From assembly GCF_025802015.1 (NCBI RefSeq), contig NZ_JAOYFC010000002.1, forward strand, positions 806,001 through 870,000: 64,000 nucleotides of DNA, read 5' to 3'. This DNA comes from Falsihalocynthiibacter halioticoli. Lineage in GTDB: Bacteria; Pseudomonadota; Alphaproteobacteria; Rhodobacterales; Rhodobacteraceae. Shown here piece after piece: positions 34,392 through 43,346 of the stretch. Position 1 is the first letter of the stretch. The number at the start of each line of letters is the position of its first letter. The notes below the pieces were generated by a model. The model was not told where the DNA came from. It did no database searches and saw nothing but the letters and a program-made list of their open reading frames with translations. The translations under genes were made by a program, and so were the position numbers.

Positions 34392-36856
34392 ACCCAAGCC
34401 AGTTTTCTCTTCCTATTGACGAAGTTGTCGGCGCGTTCTGTGACGCGCTCCACCGGCATGGCCGCGTCGTTTTGCAAGCGCCTCCAGGCGCAGGCAAAAC
34501 AACACGTATCCCTCTAGCGATACGAGAGAGCAGCAAGACCACTGGCCGCATTCTCATGCTTGAACCAAGACGGCTTGCAGCGCGCGCCGCCGCAGAGCGA
34601 ATGGCCAGAACACTTGGCGAAAACGTCGGCGAAACGGTTGGCTATCGGATTAAGGGCGAAGTCAAATCAGGCAAGAATACACGTATTGAGGTTGTAACCG
34701 AAGGTATCTTGACGCGCATGATCCAATCCGACCCCGAATTATCGGGCGTCGACACGATCATATTTGACGAATTCCACGAGCGAAGCCTCAATGCCGATTT
34801 GGGCTTGGCTCTCTGTTGGGAGATCAAGGGTGCGCTGCGTGACGATCTCCAGATTGTCGTAATGTCGGCCACGCTTGACGCTGCTCCAGTTGCTGCATTG
34901 CTTGATGATTGCCCAATTATAACATCAGAAGGCCGCAGTTTTCCGGTAGAGACCCGACACCTGCCAAAACCAATCGCAAGAACCGCCAAGAAACGCGGGT
35001 GGTTTGAAGACGCCGCCGCGAGTTTGATCGAAACAGCGGTGAACGAAACAGAGGGCGGCGTTTTGGTGTTTCTGCCTGGAGAGGGTGAAATCCGGCGTGT
35101 CGAAACGCGACTAAAAGGCCGCGTTCCCTCGGATTGTCATATTCACACACTTTTCGGCGCTATGAACTTCAAAGACCAGCGCGCAGCGATTGCGCCAGCC
35201 AAGTCCGGTCGCAAGATCGTGCTGGCCACCGCAATTGCAGAAACTTCCCTTACAATTGAGGACGTGCGCGTTGTTGTGGATTGCGGACGATCGAGACGCG
35301 CACGTTTTGATCCATCATCAGGCATGTCGCGGCTCGTGACCGAACCGGTGTCCCGAGCAGAGGCGGAGCAGCGCCGCGGTCGCGCGGGCCGCGTTGCCGA
35401 AGGTACGTGTTATCGAATGTGGACAAAAGGAGAGGAAGGCGCACTTTCGGCCTTTCCTCCTGCTGAAATTGAATCAACTGATCTGGCATCCCTTGTGCTG
35501 GAACTCGCGCTTTGGGGCGCAGCAAGCGCAGATGAACTCGCCTTTCTCACTCCACCAAACACCGGTGCAATGATAGAGGCCCGTCGTCTATTACAATCTC
35601 TCGGCGCGCTCGACGATGAAGGGCGCACTTCCCACCATGGCAAACAAATCGCGCGCCTTCCGCTGCATCCTAGATTGGCGCATATGCTGCTAAAGGCTGG
35701 TGACAATGCTATTCCCCTCGCCGCGCTGATTAACGGTCGCGATCCAATTCGCGGCCAAGGATGCGACATACGCAAGCGGCTCGAATTAATCCGCTCGTCT
35801 TCTCCTAAAAACTTTGCCGCAGAGCTTAACCACGCGGCATTTCACTCAATAAAAGATGAAATGAAGTCGCTGGTAAAATCACTCAAAGGGGTCCAGCCCC
35901 CCGAAGTTGACTATTCTGAAGCTGAAATGATTGCACTTGCCTATCCAGACAGGATTGCAATGCGACGTCCGGGCGGGCAGCCAAGGTATATTCTATCCGG
36001 CGGGAAAGGCGCCTTTTTGGCCGACGATGATCCCCTTGCTGGCGCGCGCATGCTTGTGGTCAGCGATCTCGACGGAGACGCGAAAGAAGCGCGAATTCGT
36101 CAAGCACTTCAAATTGACCAAAGCAGCGTAGAACGATTGTTTTCCGATCAACTCATTTGGGTGGAGTCCTGTGAATGGTCACGCCGAGAGCGCAAAGTTC
36201 TGGCGCGCAAACAGCAGAAACTTGGCGCTCTTACTCTAAGCGATACAAACTGGAAAGATGCACCAGATGACGCAATTGCCAATGCTGCGCTTGACGGATT
36301 CCGCGATATTGGCTTGCCAGTGTCAGCAGCAACGGCGCGCTTTCTGTCGCGCGTCGCACTGTTCCCAGACGATCTGCCTGATATGTGCGTTGATAAGATA
36401 CTCGACGATGCAGAGGATTGGTTACTTCCTCATATCGCGGGCCTCAAAACTGAAAACCAATTGCGCGGCTTTGATCCACTCCCCGCGCTGAAGCAGCGAC
36501 TGAACTGGGAGCAAACCAAACTTTTGGACCAACTCGCACCGGCAAGTTTTGTTACGCCACTTGGTCATAAAACGCCGATTGATTATAGCGGAGAAGCTCC
36601 CGAAATATCCGTAAGGCTACAGGAGATGTTTGGGGTTACAGAGCACCCAACAGTTGGAAAAAACAGGACTCCGCTGCGCATAACTTTGCTGTCACCTGCT
36701 CGTCGGCCCTTGCAAACAACCGCCGACCTCCCAGGCTTCTGGGCCAATTCTTATGCTGATGTTCGCAAAGATATGCGCGGGCAGTATCCAAAGCATCCAT
36801 GGCCCGAAGACCCGACCAAAGAGGCACCAACTCTGCGTGCGAAGCGGCGTCAATAG
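34388..36856 (+). CDS. hrpB: ATP-dependent helicase HrpB
   Basis: DEAH-box helicase of 822 aa starting at GTG 34388. Motif I is QAPPGAGKTTRIPLA, motif II FDEFHERSLNADL, motif III SATLDAAPVA, and motif VI RAEAEQRRGRAGRVAEGTCY. The C-terminal HrpB-specific domain ends near FWANSYADVRKDMRGQYPKH and WPEDP. Its cellular role in RNA metabolism is poorly known. It is translationally coupled to the DUF3108 gene. Confidence 0.95.
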   Translation: MNPSQFSLPIDEVVGAFCDALHRHGRVVLQAPPGAGKTTRIPLAIRESSKTTGRILMLEPRRLAARAAAERMARTLGENVGETVGYRIKGEVKSGKNTRIEVVTEGILTRMIQSDPELSGVDTIIFDEFHERSLNADLGLALCWEIKGALRDDLQIVVMSATLDAAPVAALLDDCPIITSEGRSFPVETRHLPKPIARTAKKRGWFEDAAASLIETAVNETEGGVLVFLPGEGEIRRVETRLKGRVPSDCHIHTLFGAMNFKDQRAAIAPAKSGRKIVLATAIAETSLTIEDVRVVVDCGRSRRARFDPSSGMSRLVTEPVSRAEAEQRRGRAGRVAEGTCYRMWTKGEEGALSAFPPAEIESTDLASLVLELALWGAASADELAFLTPPNTGAMIEARRLLQSLGALDDEGRTSHHGKQIARLPLHPRLAHMLLKAGDNAIPLAALINGRDPIRGQGCDIRKRLELIRSSSPKNFAAELNHAAFHSIKDEMKSLVKSLKGVQPPEVDYSEAEMIALAYPDRIAMRRPGGQPRYILSGGKGAFLADDDPLAGARMLVVSDLDGDAKEARIRQALQIDQSSVERLFSDQLIWVESCEWSRRERKVLARKQQKLGALTLSDTNWKDAPDDAIANAALDGFRDIGLPVSAATARFLSRVALFPDDLPDMCVDKILDDAEDWLLPHIAGLKTENQLRGFDPLPALKQRLNWEQTKLLDQLAPASFVTPLGHKTPIDYSGEAPEISVRLQEMFGVTEHPTVGKNRTPLRITLLSPARRPLQTTADLPGFWANSYADVRKDMRGQYPKHPWPEDPTKEAPTLRAKRRQ

Positions 36857-36864
36857 TCAACTAT

Positions 36865-36893
36865 TTGTAAACTATTAAAAAATAGCCTATATT
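36865..36893 (+). promoter_or_regulatory. Predicted sigma-70 type promoter for the NUDIX gene
   Basis: TTGTAA and TATATT are separated by 17 bp within an AT-rich 68-bp gap after hrpB. They sit 32 bp before the ATG at 36925. This suggests the NUDIX gene has its own promoter. Confidence 0.55.
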
Positions 36894-36924
36894 ATACAAA
36901 ACAAAGAAACGATGAGGCAAAACA

Positions 36925-37383
36925 ATGGGCAATGCTCTTAAGAAAGCATGGGAAGATTACGTATCGCCCCTGATAAAGCGCCCTGCTCGCGTGCAGGTTG
37001 CAGTGCTTTGTTACAAAGGTAACGGAAGCGATAAAAAGGTTCTGCTTGTGACCAGTCGGGACACGGGCCGTTGGATTCTACCCAAGGGTTGGCCGATTGA
37101 CGGCAAAGATGCTCCGAGTGCTGCCATGCAGGAAGCATGGGAAGAAGCCGGTGTCTCCGAGGGAGAAGTCTCCCGTAAAGCCATCGGTCAGTTTTCCTAT
37201 GAAAAGAAGATGGATACAGGCGGCATTGAAGTTTGCGAAACATCTATATTTGCGGTCAACGTGAAAAAGCTCGAGGATTCATTTCCCGAAGCTGCGGAAC
37301 GGGAACGCAAATGGGTAACTCCGACCGAAGCTGCAAACATGGTCCAAGAACCAGAGTTGCAGGCAATTCTCGAAGAATTGTAA
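36925..37383 (+). CDS. NUDIX hydrolase, atypical Nudix box (copy A)
   Basis: A 152-aa single-domain protein like DIPP-type NUDIX enzymes: GRWILPKGWPIDG is followed by the box region. Against G-x5-E-x7-R-E-x2-E-E-x-G it reads G55, K61 in place of E, Q69 in place of R, then E70, E73, E74 and G76. The metal-binding EE pair is intact. The C-terminal ERERKWVTPTEAANMVQEPEL is typical of the group. A paralogue lies at 58400. Activity is plausible but the two substitutions are unusual. It is followed 75 bp later by the phosphate transporter. Confidence 0.88.
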   Translation: MGNALKKAWEDYVSPLIKRPARVQVAVLCYKGNGSDKKVLLVTSRDTGRWILPKGWPIDGKDAPSAAMQEAWEEAGVSEGEVSRKAIGQFSYEKKMDTGGIEVCETSIFAVNVKKLEDSFPEAAERERKWVTPTEAANMVQEPELQAILEEL

Positions 37384-37458
37384 CGGAAGTACGACATTTT
37401 CCTTGATCGAAAGGGTCTCGCCCGTTAGCGATCACCAAAGCCGATTCCGGGGGATGAA

Positions 37459-38940
37459 ATGTCAGACAAACCCAAGAGCAACCAGTGGCAGACACTGGAC
37501 AAAGACCTCAACAAAATCAGCCAAATTGAATCAGCGACCGCGTATATCTCTCGGCCGCTGATTGCGCCGGGCATTGCGCTCGCCTTCATTGTGCTGACAG
37601 TTTTGATGGCGGCGATCTTTTTTGATGCGACGCCTACCAATTTTGTTGTTATCGCCGCAGCCGGTTTCGGCGCGTATATGGCGATCAACATCGGTGCAAA
37701 CGACGTTGCGAACAACATGGGGCCCGCCGTCGGGGCGAATGCGCTTACGATGGGCGCGGCGATTGTCATTGCCGCCTTGTTCGAAAGCGCCGGAGCGCTG
37801 ATCGCGGGGGGCGATGTGGTTTCGACCATCTCGAAAGGTATTGTTGATCCTGCCGGGTTCACCGAAACCCGTGTCTTTATCTGGGCTATGATGGCCGCGC
37901 TAATTAGTTCGGCGCTTTGGGTGAACCTTGCCACTTTTGTCGGTGCACCTGTTTCTACGACGCACTCTGTTGTTGGTGGTGTTATGGGCGCTGGCATCGC
38001 CGCCGCTGGCCTGACCGCTGTAAATTGGCCAACAATGGGCGCTATCGCCGCAAGTTGGGTGATTTCGCCGGTTTTGGGTGGTGTGATCGCCGCTCTGTTC
38101 CTTGCGTTTATCAAGGCCAAAATCATCTATCAAGACGACAAGATTGCCGCCGCAAAGAAGTGGGTACCTGTTCTGATCGGCATCATGGCTGGCGTATTCG
38201 CGACTTACCTCGCGATGAAGGGCCTCAAGAGAATTATGAAGATCGATATCGGAACTGCGCTTCTGATCGGTCTCGTAATCGGCGCAGTCTGCTACGTCGT
38301 TTCCGCACCGCTGATCAACAAGAAGGCAGAAGGCCTAGAGAACCGCAACAAATCGCTAAAGATCCTGTTTGCCGCTCCGCTGGTCATTTCTGCTGCGCTT
38401 CTTTCGTTCGCTCATGGTGCGAACGACGTTGCCAATGCCGTTGGACCATTGGCTGCGATTGTGCACGCCGCAGAGTTTGGTGATTTTGCCGCGAAAGTTT
38501 CTATTCCGTCGTGGGTCATGGTGATTGGCGCTTTGGGCATCTCGTTCGGTCTCGTACTGTTCGGGCCAAAGCTTATCCGCATGGTCGGAAGCCAGATTAC
38601 AAAACTCAACCCGATGCGTGCCTACTGTGTTTCGCTTTCTGCCGCGATTACGGTCATCGTGGCAAGCTGGCTCGGCCTTCCTGTTAGCTCGACGCATATC
38701 GCTGTGGGCGGTGTTTTCGGCGTTGGATTTTACCGCGAATGGCATACTGAAAAGCGCCTGAAGCAAAGCCGCGCAAAACGCCCGCCCGAGCTTCGGATAG
38801 CACCCGAAGAGCGCCGCCGCAGAAAGCTTGTACGTCGCTCGCACTTTATGACCATCATTGCAGCATGGGTGGTCACAGTCCCCGCTGCAGCGATCATGTC
38901 AGCCGTGATCTTTATGATCCTGAACCTATTGGTTGGCTAA
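37459..38940 (+). CDS. pit: Inorganic phosphate transporter, PiT family
   Basis: Inner-membrane phosphate symporter of 493 aa with about ten helices. Both PiT repeats carry the GANDVANNMGPAVGANALT and HGANDVANAVGPLA signature, and the paired VNLATFVGAPVSTTHSVVGG and GLPVSSTHIAVGGVFGVG loops are present. A long hydrophilic N-terminus precedes the first helix. The start ATG follows GGGGGATGAA. A bidirectional terminator separates it from gnd. Confidence 0.95.
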   Translation: MSDKPKSNQWQTLDKDLNKISQIESATAYISRPLIAPGIALAFIVLTVLMAAIFFDATPTNFVVIAAAGFGAYMAINIGANDVANNMGPAVGANALTMGAAIVIAALFESAGALIAGGDVVSTISKGIVDPAGFTETRVFIWAMMAALISSALWVNLATFVGAPVSTTHSVVGGVMGAGIAAAGLTAVNWPTMGAIAASWVISPVLGGVIAALFLAFIKAKIIYQDDKIAAAKKWVPVLIGIMAGVFATYLAMKGLKRIMKIDIGTALLIGLVIGAVCYVVSAPLINKKAEGLENRNKSLKILFAAPLVISAALLSFAHGANDVANAVGPLAAIVHAAEFGDFAAKVSIPSWVMVIGALGISFGLVLFGPKLIRMVGSQITKLNPMRAYCVSLSAAITVIVASWLGLPVSSTHIAVGGVFGVGFYREWHTEKRLKQSRAKRPPELRIAPEERRRRKLVRRSHFMTIIAAWVVTVPAAAIMSAVIFMILNLLVG

Positions 38941-38949
38941 TCCCAACAA

Positions 38950-38978
38950 AAAAGGGCCGCTCAATCAGCGGCCCTTTT
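38950..38978 (+). terminator. Bidirectional terminator between pit and gnd
   Basis: A perfect 12-bp stem (AAAAGGGCCGCT with AGCGGCCCTTTT) with a 5-nt loop, flanked by A-runs and T-runs. It can serve both convergent genes. Confidence 0.85.
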
Positions 38979-38997
38979 ATTTTCGTGCTCACGTAAG

Positions 38998-40443
38998 TTA
39001 ACGCGATACGTTCATGTCTTCTGCGCTCAGCGCCCATGGGCCGTGGAAGCCACCACCCTCTTGATCAACACGTTCAAATCCATGCGCACCAAAGAAATCA
39101 CGTTGCGCTTGCACAAGGTCCGTTGTTCCGCGCGCAGTACGCATTGTGTCAAAATAGGCGAGTGCGGCAGAGAATGCTGGTGTCGCTTGACCGTTCATTG
39201 CTGCGGAGGCAACAACGCGGCGCAAAGCCGCAGAGCCGTTCACAAGCCGTTTTGCGAACGCAGGCGCCAAGATTAGGCGGCCTTTTGGCAACTCGCCACG
39301 GAACGCGGCCGAAATATCATCAAGAAGTGCAGACCGAATAATACAACCGGCACGCCAAATCTCTGCAACACGGGCCATATCCAAATCCCAACCATAGGTC
39401 TCTGATGCCGCGGTCAGGATGTCAAAGCCCTGTGCGTAGGCAAGGATACGCGCTGCAAGCAAAGCATCGGCAAGGTCTTCTTCGGATACCTGAGGGCCAC
39501 CCTCTGGCTGAACTGCCAATATCTCAGCGCCCGCTTCGCGAACGTCCTTGGCCGCAGACCAGCTTCGTGCACCGACCGCTGCTTCAATCGTTGACGCAGA
39601 TTGACCAAGGCCAAGCGCTTCAATCACCGTCCAGCGCCCCGTGCCTTTTTGGCCAGCACGATCAAGGATAATATCTACAACCGGTTTGCCAGTCGCTTCA
39701 TCCGTCGCGCCAAGCGCTTTACCGGTTATCTCAACCAGATAACTCTTTAGCTCGCCTTCGTTCCAACGGTCAAATAGAGCGCCCACTTCTGCGGCGGACT
39801 TTCCCTGCCCGTCACGAAGGATGCCCCAGACCTCAGCAATCAATTGCATATCGGCATATTCAATGCCGTTGTGAACCGTTTTAACGAAATGCCCAGCGCC
39901 ATCAGGGCCAAGATGAGCAGCGCAAGGATCGCCTTCATACTTAGCAGCAATTGCATTGATGATTGGCTCAATAGGCTTGAAGCTTTCTTCGGGGCCCCCA
40001 ACCATGATGGACGGACCGAAACGCGCGCCTTCTTCTCCACCAGATACGCCCATGCCAACAAACCGGAAACCATCCGCCGCAAGCTCTGCATCACGGCGTC
40101 GGGTATCGTGGAAGTTCGTGTTTCCCGCATCAATGAGCGTGTCGCCCTCATCAAGATAAGGCTTCAGCGCTTCGATCTGGTCGTCAAACGGCTTCCCTGC
40201 GGGAACCATCACAATAATTGCGCGCGGAGTTTGCAGTGAAGCGACAAAGCTTTCGATATCATCGCAACCGATCAGATATTCAGACAACTCGCCCGCATCG
40301 TTGATAAACTCGCTCACACGCGAAACAGTTCGGTTGGTCACAGCGATCTTGTAGCCATTGTCTGCAATGTTCAGCGCCAGTGCGCTCCCCATCGTTCCAA
40401 GGCCAATCAAGCCAATTGCGGCCTTATTCCCACTGTCACTCAT
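38998..40443 (-). CDS. gnd: 6-phosphogluconate dehydrogenase (decarboxylating)
   Basis: Oxidises 6-phosphogluconate to ribulose 5-phosphate with NADP. ATG 40443, after GGATGGG, gives 481 aa; an ATG two codons upstream is too close to that site. GLGTMGSALALNIADNGY is the nucleotide fold. GMGVSGGEEGARFGPSIMVGG and HFVKTVHNGIEYADMQLIAE form the substrate and catalytic Lys region, and the large helical domain follows. The stop of argF's neighbour lies 51 bp upstream on the same strand, so it may be read from the arginine genes. Confidence 0.95.
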   Translation of the reverse strand: MSDSGNKAAIGLIGLGTMGSALALNIADNGYKIAVTNRTVSRVSEFINDAGELSEYLIGCDDIESFVASLQTPRAIIVMVPAGKPFDDQIEALKPYLDEGDTLIDAGNTNFHDTRRRDAELAADGFRFVGMGVSGGEEGARFGPSIMVGGPEESFKPIEPIINAIAAKYEGDPCAAHLGPDGAGHFVKTVHNGIEYADMQLIAEVWGILRDGQGKSAAEVGALFDRWNEGELKSYLVEITGKALGATDEATGKPVVDIILDRAGQKGTGRWTVIEALGLGQSASTIEAAVGARSWSAAKDVREAGAEILAVQPEGGPQVSEEDLADALLAARILAYAQGFDILTAASETYGWDLDMARVAEIWRAGCIIRSALLDDISAAFRGELPKGRLILAPAFAKRLVNGSAALRRVVASAAMNGQATPAFSAALAYFDTMRTARGTTDLVQAQRDFFGAHGFERVDQEGGGFHGPWALSAEDMNVSR

Positions 40444-40494
40444 ATTCATCCCATCCTTGGTCCGTTAGCGTAAAACTTCGCGACAAATACGACC

Positions 40495-41421
40495 TTATAG
40501 GCCGAGACACCAGCGCATGATCGCTTTTTGTGCGTGAAGGCGATTTTCAGCTTCGTCAAACACAACCGATTGCGGCCCGTCCATTACCTGATTGGTCACC
40601 TCTTCTTCGCGATGCGCGGGGAGACAATGCATGAACAATGCGTCGGAGTTTGCCTGCTCCATCAAGGCTTGATTAACCTGATATGGATAGAGCAGATTGT
40701 GCCGCCGTTGACGCGCCGATTGCGGGTCGTGCATCGACACCCATGTATCAGCAACTACCAGGTCCGCGCCCTGTACCGCCTTGGCGGCATCGCGTTCCAC
40801 TTCGACTTTCACGCCTTTCGCGCGGGCTTCGTTCATGAAGACATGCTCAGGATCAAACTCCTCTGGGCCCGCGAAGGTGAAATCAAAGCCAAATTGACCA
40901 GCAGCATGTACAAATGACGCTGCAACATTGTTACCGTCACCGGTCCACACGACTTTCTTGCCCGCAATTGGTCCGTTGTGCTCTTCGAATGTCTGAATGT
41001 CCGCCATGATTTGGCACGGATGCGTTCTATTGGTTAGGCCGTTAATTACGGGAACGGTGGCATATTCTGCCATCTCCAGTAGCGTCGACTCTTCGAACGT
41101 GCGGATCATGATGAGATCAACGTAACGGCTCAGCACCCGAGCGGTATCGGCAATGCTTTCACCGTGACCAAGCTGCATGTCGCTGCCAGAAAGAACCATC
41201 GTTTCCCCGCCCATCTGGCGCACACCAACGTCAAAGGAAACGCGTGTCCGGGTTGAGGGTTTTTCAAAGATCAATGCAACCATCCGCCCCGCAAGAGGCT
41301 GATCGTCGTCCTTCATACCTTTCGGCCGATCATTCCGCGCAGTTTTCATTGACTTCGAGAGTTCAATCATTGCCCGCAGATCATCAGGCGCGGTTTTGTT
41401 GATATCTAGAAAATGGTTCAT
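40495..41421 (-). CDS. argF: Ornithine carbamoyltransferase
   Basis: Forms citrulline from ornithine and carbamoyl phosphate. Length 308 aa. The carbamoyl phosphate site FEKPSTRTRVSFDVG and the ornithine site MHCLPAHREEEVT are intact, with NRTHPCQIMADIQTFEEHNG between. It overlaps the GNAT gene by 4 bp and forms argD-GNAT-argF. Confidence 0.97.
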   Translation of the reverse strand: MNHFLDINKTAPDDLRAMIELSKSMKTARNDRPKGMKDDDQPLAGRMVALIFEKPSTRTRVSFDVGVRQMGGETMVLSGSDMQLGHGESIADTARVLSRYVDLIMIRTFEESTLLEMAEYATVPVINGLTNRTHPCQIMADIQTFEEHNGPIAGKKVVWTGDGNNVAASFVHAAGQFGFDFTFAGPEEFDPEHVFMNEARAKGVKVEVERDAAKAVQGADLVVADTWVSMHDPQSARQRRHNLLYPYQVNQALMEQANSDALFMHCLPAHREEEVTNQVMDGPQSVVFDEAENRLHAQKAIMRWCLGL

Positions 41422-41975
41422 GTTTTATCCGTTTCGGGTGTTTGTTGGGGCTTGGCAATGCTATCGCCGCCCTTGAATGTCATGATGTATACTGGGTCGC
41501 CCGTTTCACAGATGCGCCTCGGGCCTTGCTCGAACCCGGCGCCCTTGAACATGGCGATGCTTCGTGCGTTTCGGCATTCTGGGTCTGATACAACGCGTGC
41601 GGCGCCATTTGCCAACAGCAGCTCGGCATACTGCCGAACAAATGCTTTTGCATGGCCCTGCCCCAGAAACGCCGCGTCCCCCAGAAACACGTCAATCGCA
41701 CGCGTCCCTGTTGGCACATCGTCCATATGCGGAATATCGACCGTTTCTGGCCCCCAATCCTGAATGAATGCAAAGGGCTGGGCCGCCTCGCGCCCATCGG
41801 CAATGCCCCAAACGATATGCATATTGCAGTCGCCGCCATCGATTTCTTCTTCGATTAAGGCCAGTTCGCGATCCGGATCTCCCCAAAACTCGCGCACCGC
41901 GGCTTGCGAAAGCCATCCGTACAACAACGGGAAATCCTCCCGTGTTGCACGTTTGAATTGATACGTTTGTGGCAT
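41418..41975 (-). CDS. GNAT family N-acetyltransferase within the arginine operon
   Basis: A 185-aa acetyltransferase of the AAC(6')/RimL-like branch. RATREDFPLLYGWLSQAAVREFWGD is cut by the early catalytic helices, and the acetyl-CoA loop is GQGHAKAFVRQYAELLL, followed by NARSIAMFKGAGFE. It overlaps argD by 1 bp (TGATG) and argF by 4 bp, so it is translated with them. A role in arginine metabolism, such as acetylating an amino intermediate, is suggested by position only; drug acetylation is not implied by the fold. Confidence 0.85.
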   Translation of the reverse strand: MPQTYQFKRATREDFPLLYGWLSQAAVREFWGDPDRELALIEEEIDGGDCNMHIVWGIADGREAAQPFAFIQDWGPETVDIPHMDDVPTGTRAIDVFLGDAAFLGQGHAKAFVRQYAELLLANGAARVVSDPECRNARSIAMFKGAGFEQGPRRICETGDPVYIMTFKGGDSIAKPQQTPETDKT

Positions 41976-43147
41976 CACCCGCTCGCCTTTTTCGCAACAG
42001 CCTCAAGCCGCGCCAGCCCTTCGGCAATGTCATCGTCCGTGAGGTTTAGGGGCGGTAAGAGACGGATAACGTTATCCGCAGCGGGCACAGTGATCAGGCA
42101 TTCGTCATAGCCCTTTGCAACGATATCCGCACAGGCCGGAACGCATTTCAGCCCCAACATCAAACCGCTGCCGCGCACTTCGGCGAATACATCCGGATAT
42201 GTTGCAACCAATCCTTCCAGACCTTGGCGCAGCAGCGCAGATTTGCGCGAAACTTCGGCCAGAAACTCCGGTGTGGAGACCTCCGACATCACCGCAGAGC
42301 CAACAGCACAGGCCAGTGGGTTACCCCCATATGTAGAGCCATGCGTGCCCGCAGTCATTCCGCTTGCAGCCTCTTCTTTGGCAAGCACTGCACCGAGCGG
42401 GAAGCCACCTCCGATACCTTTGGCAACCATCATAATATCTGGCTCGATACCTGCGAATTCATATGCAAACAGTTTACCTGTTCGGCCCATGCCACACTGC
42501 ACTTCGTCCAGAATGAGCAGAGCGCCGCAGTCGTCACATATTTCACGAAGGGCCTTGAGTGTGCTGTCAGGAAGCGCGCGAATACCGCCCTCACCCTGAA
42601 TTGGCTCAATCATGATCGCGGCTGTCTTGTCGCTCGCGGCGGCCCTCACTGCGTCGAGGTCGTTGAATGGCAGGTGTGTGAACCCACCGACAATCGGGCC
42701 AAACCCTTTGACCATCTTTTCGCTACCCGCCGCCGCAATACCTGCCGCCGAACGCCCGTGGAATGAACCTTCAAACGTCAGGATTTCAACACGCTCTGGC
42801 TGACCTTTCTCAAACCAGTATTTCCGCGCCATCTTAACGGCAAGTTCACAGGCCTCTGTACCGGAATTGGTAAAGAATACCGTGTCCGCGAATGTCGCAT
42901 CGACGAGTTGATCCGCAAGTTTTTGTTGCTGTGGTATTTGATAGAGGTTGGACACATGCCAGAGTTTCTCTGCCTGTTCTGTCAGCGCCTTTACCAATGC
43001 CGGATGCGCATGCCCGAGTGCCGAAACGGCTATCCCAGCACCAAGATCCAAAAATCGGCGGCCGTCTGCCTCTACAAGCCAAGCACCTTCACCTTTTTCA
43101 AAGGAAAGTGGAGCGCGGTTGTACGTCGGCAGAACGGTAGAAATCAT
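41975..43147 (-). CDS. argD: Acetylornithine/succinyldiaminopimelate aminotransferase
   Basis: PLP transaminase of arginine (and possibly lysine) synthesis, 390 aa. LGHAHPALVKALTEQAEKLW, FFTNSGTEACELAVKMAR, the PLP aspartate in LLILDEVQCGMGRTGK, and the catalytic lysine in MVAKGIGGGFPLGAV are present. It is the first gene of the unit. A 14-bp palindrome lies upstream and may be its operator. Confidence 0.95.
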   Translation of the reverse strand: MISTVLPTYNRAPLSFEKGEGAWLVEADGRRFLDLGAGIAVSALGHAHPALVKALTEQAEKLWHVSNLYQIPQQQKLADQLVDATFADTVFFTNSGTEACELAVKMARKYWFEKGQPERVEILTFEGSFHGRSAAGIAAAGSEKMVKGFGPIVGGFTHLPFNDLDAVRAAASDKTAAIMIEPIQGEGGIRALPDSTLKALREICDDCGALLILDEVQCGMGRTGKLFAYEFAGIEPDIMMVAKGIGGGFPLGAVLAKEEAASGMTAGTHGSTYGGNPLACAVGSAVMSEVSTPEFLAEVSRKSALLRQGLEGLVATYPDVFAEVRGSGLMLGLKCVPACADIVAKGYDECLITVPAADNVIRLLPPLNLTDDDIAEGLARLEAVAKKASG

Positions 43148-43218
43148 GGGTATTGTCCTTATAAGAAGGGGCTTTGGTGCCGTAAGGGCAGCCGTGTGTC
43201 AAGATTTTGAGGAGTGTT

Positions 43219-43232
43219 GCGCAATATTGCGC
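43219..43232 (-). promoter_or_regulatory. 14-bp palindrome upstream of argD
   Basis: GCGCAATATTGCGC is a perfect palindrome, centred about 79 bp before the argD start. Its form would suit an Lrp/AsnC-type or other dimeric regulator. It does not resemble the ArgR box of enterobacteria. No regulator gene is adjacent. Confidence 0.45.
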
Positions 43233-43346
43233 GAAATCAATAGCGAATTGGCCGCAGCTATACTTAGCGTCGGCGTCGGAAAGATATGTTCGCAGCGTTG
43301 ATCATGCGGCTCGTATAGACGGGAGCGGCTAGAGCTGACAAGCTTT

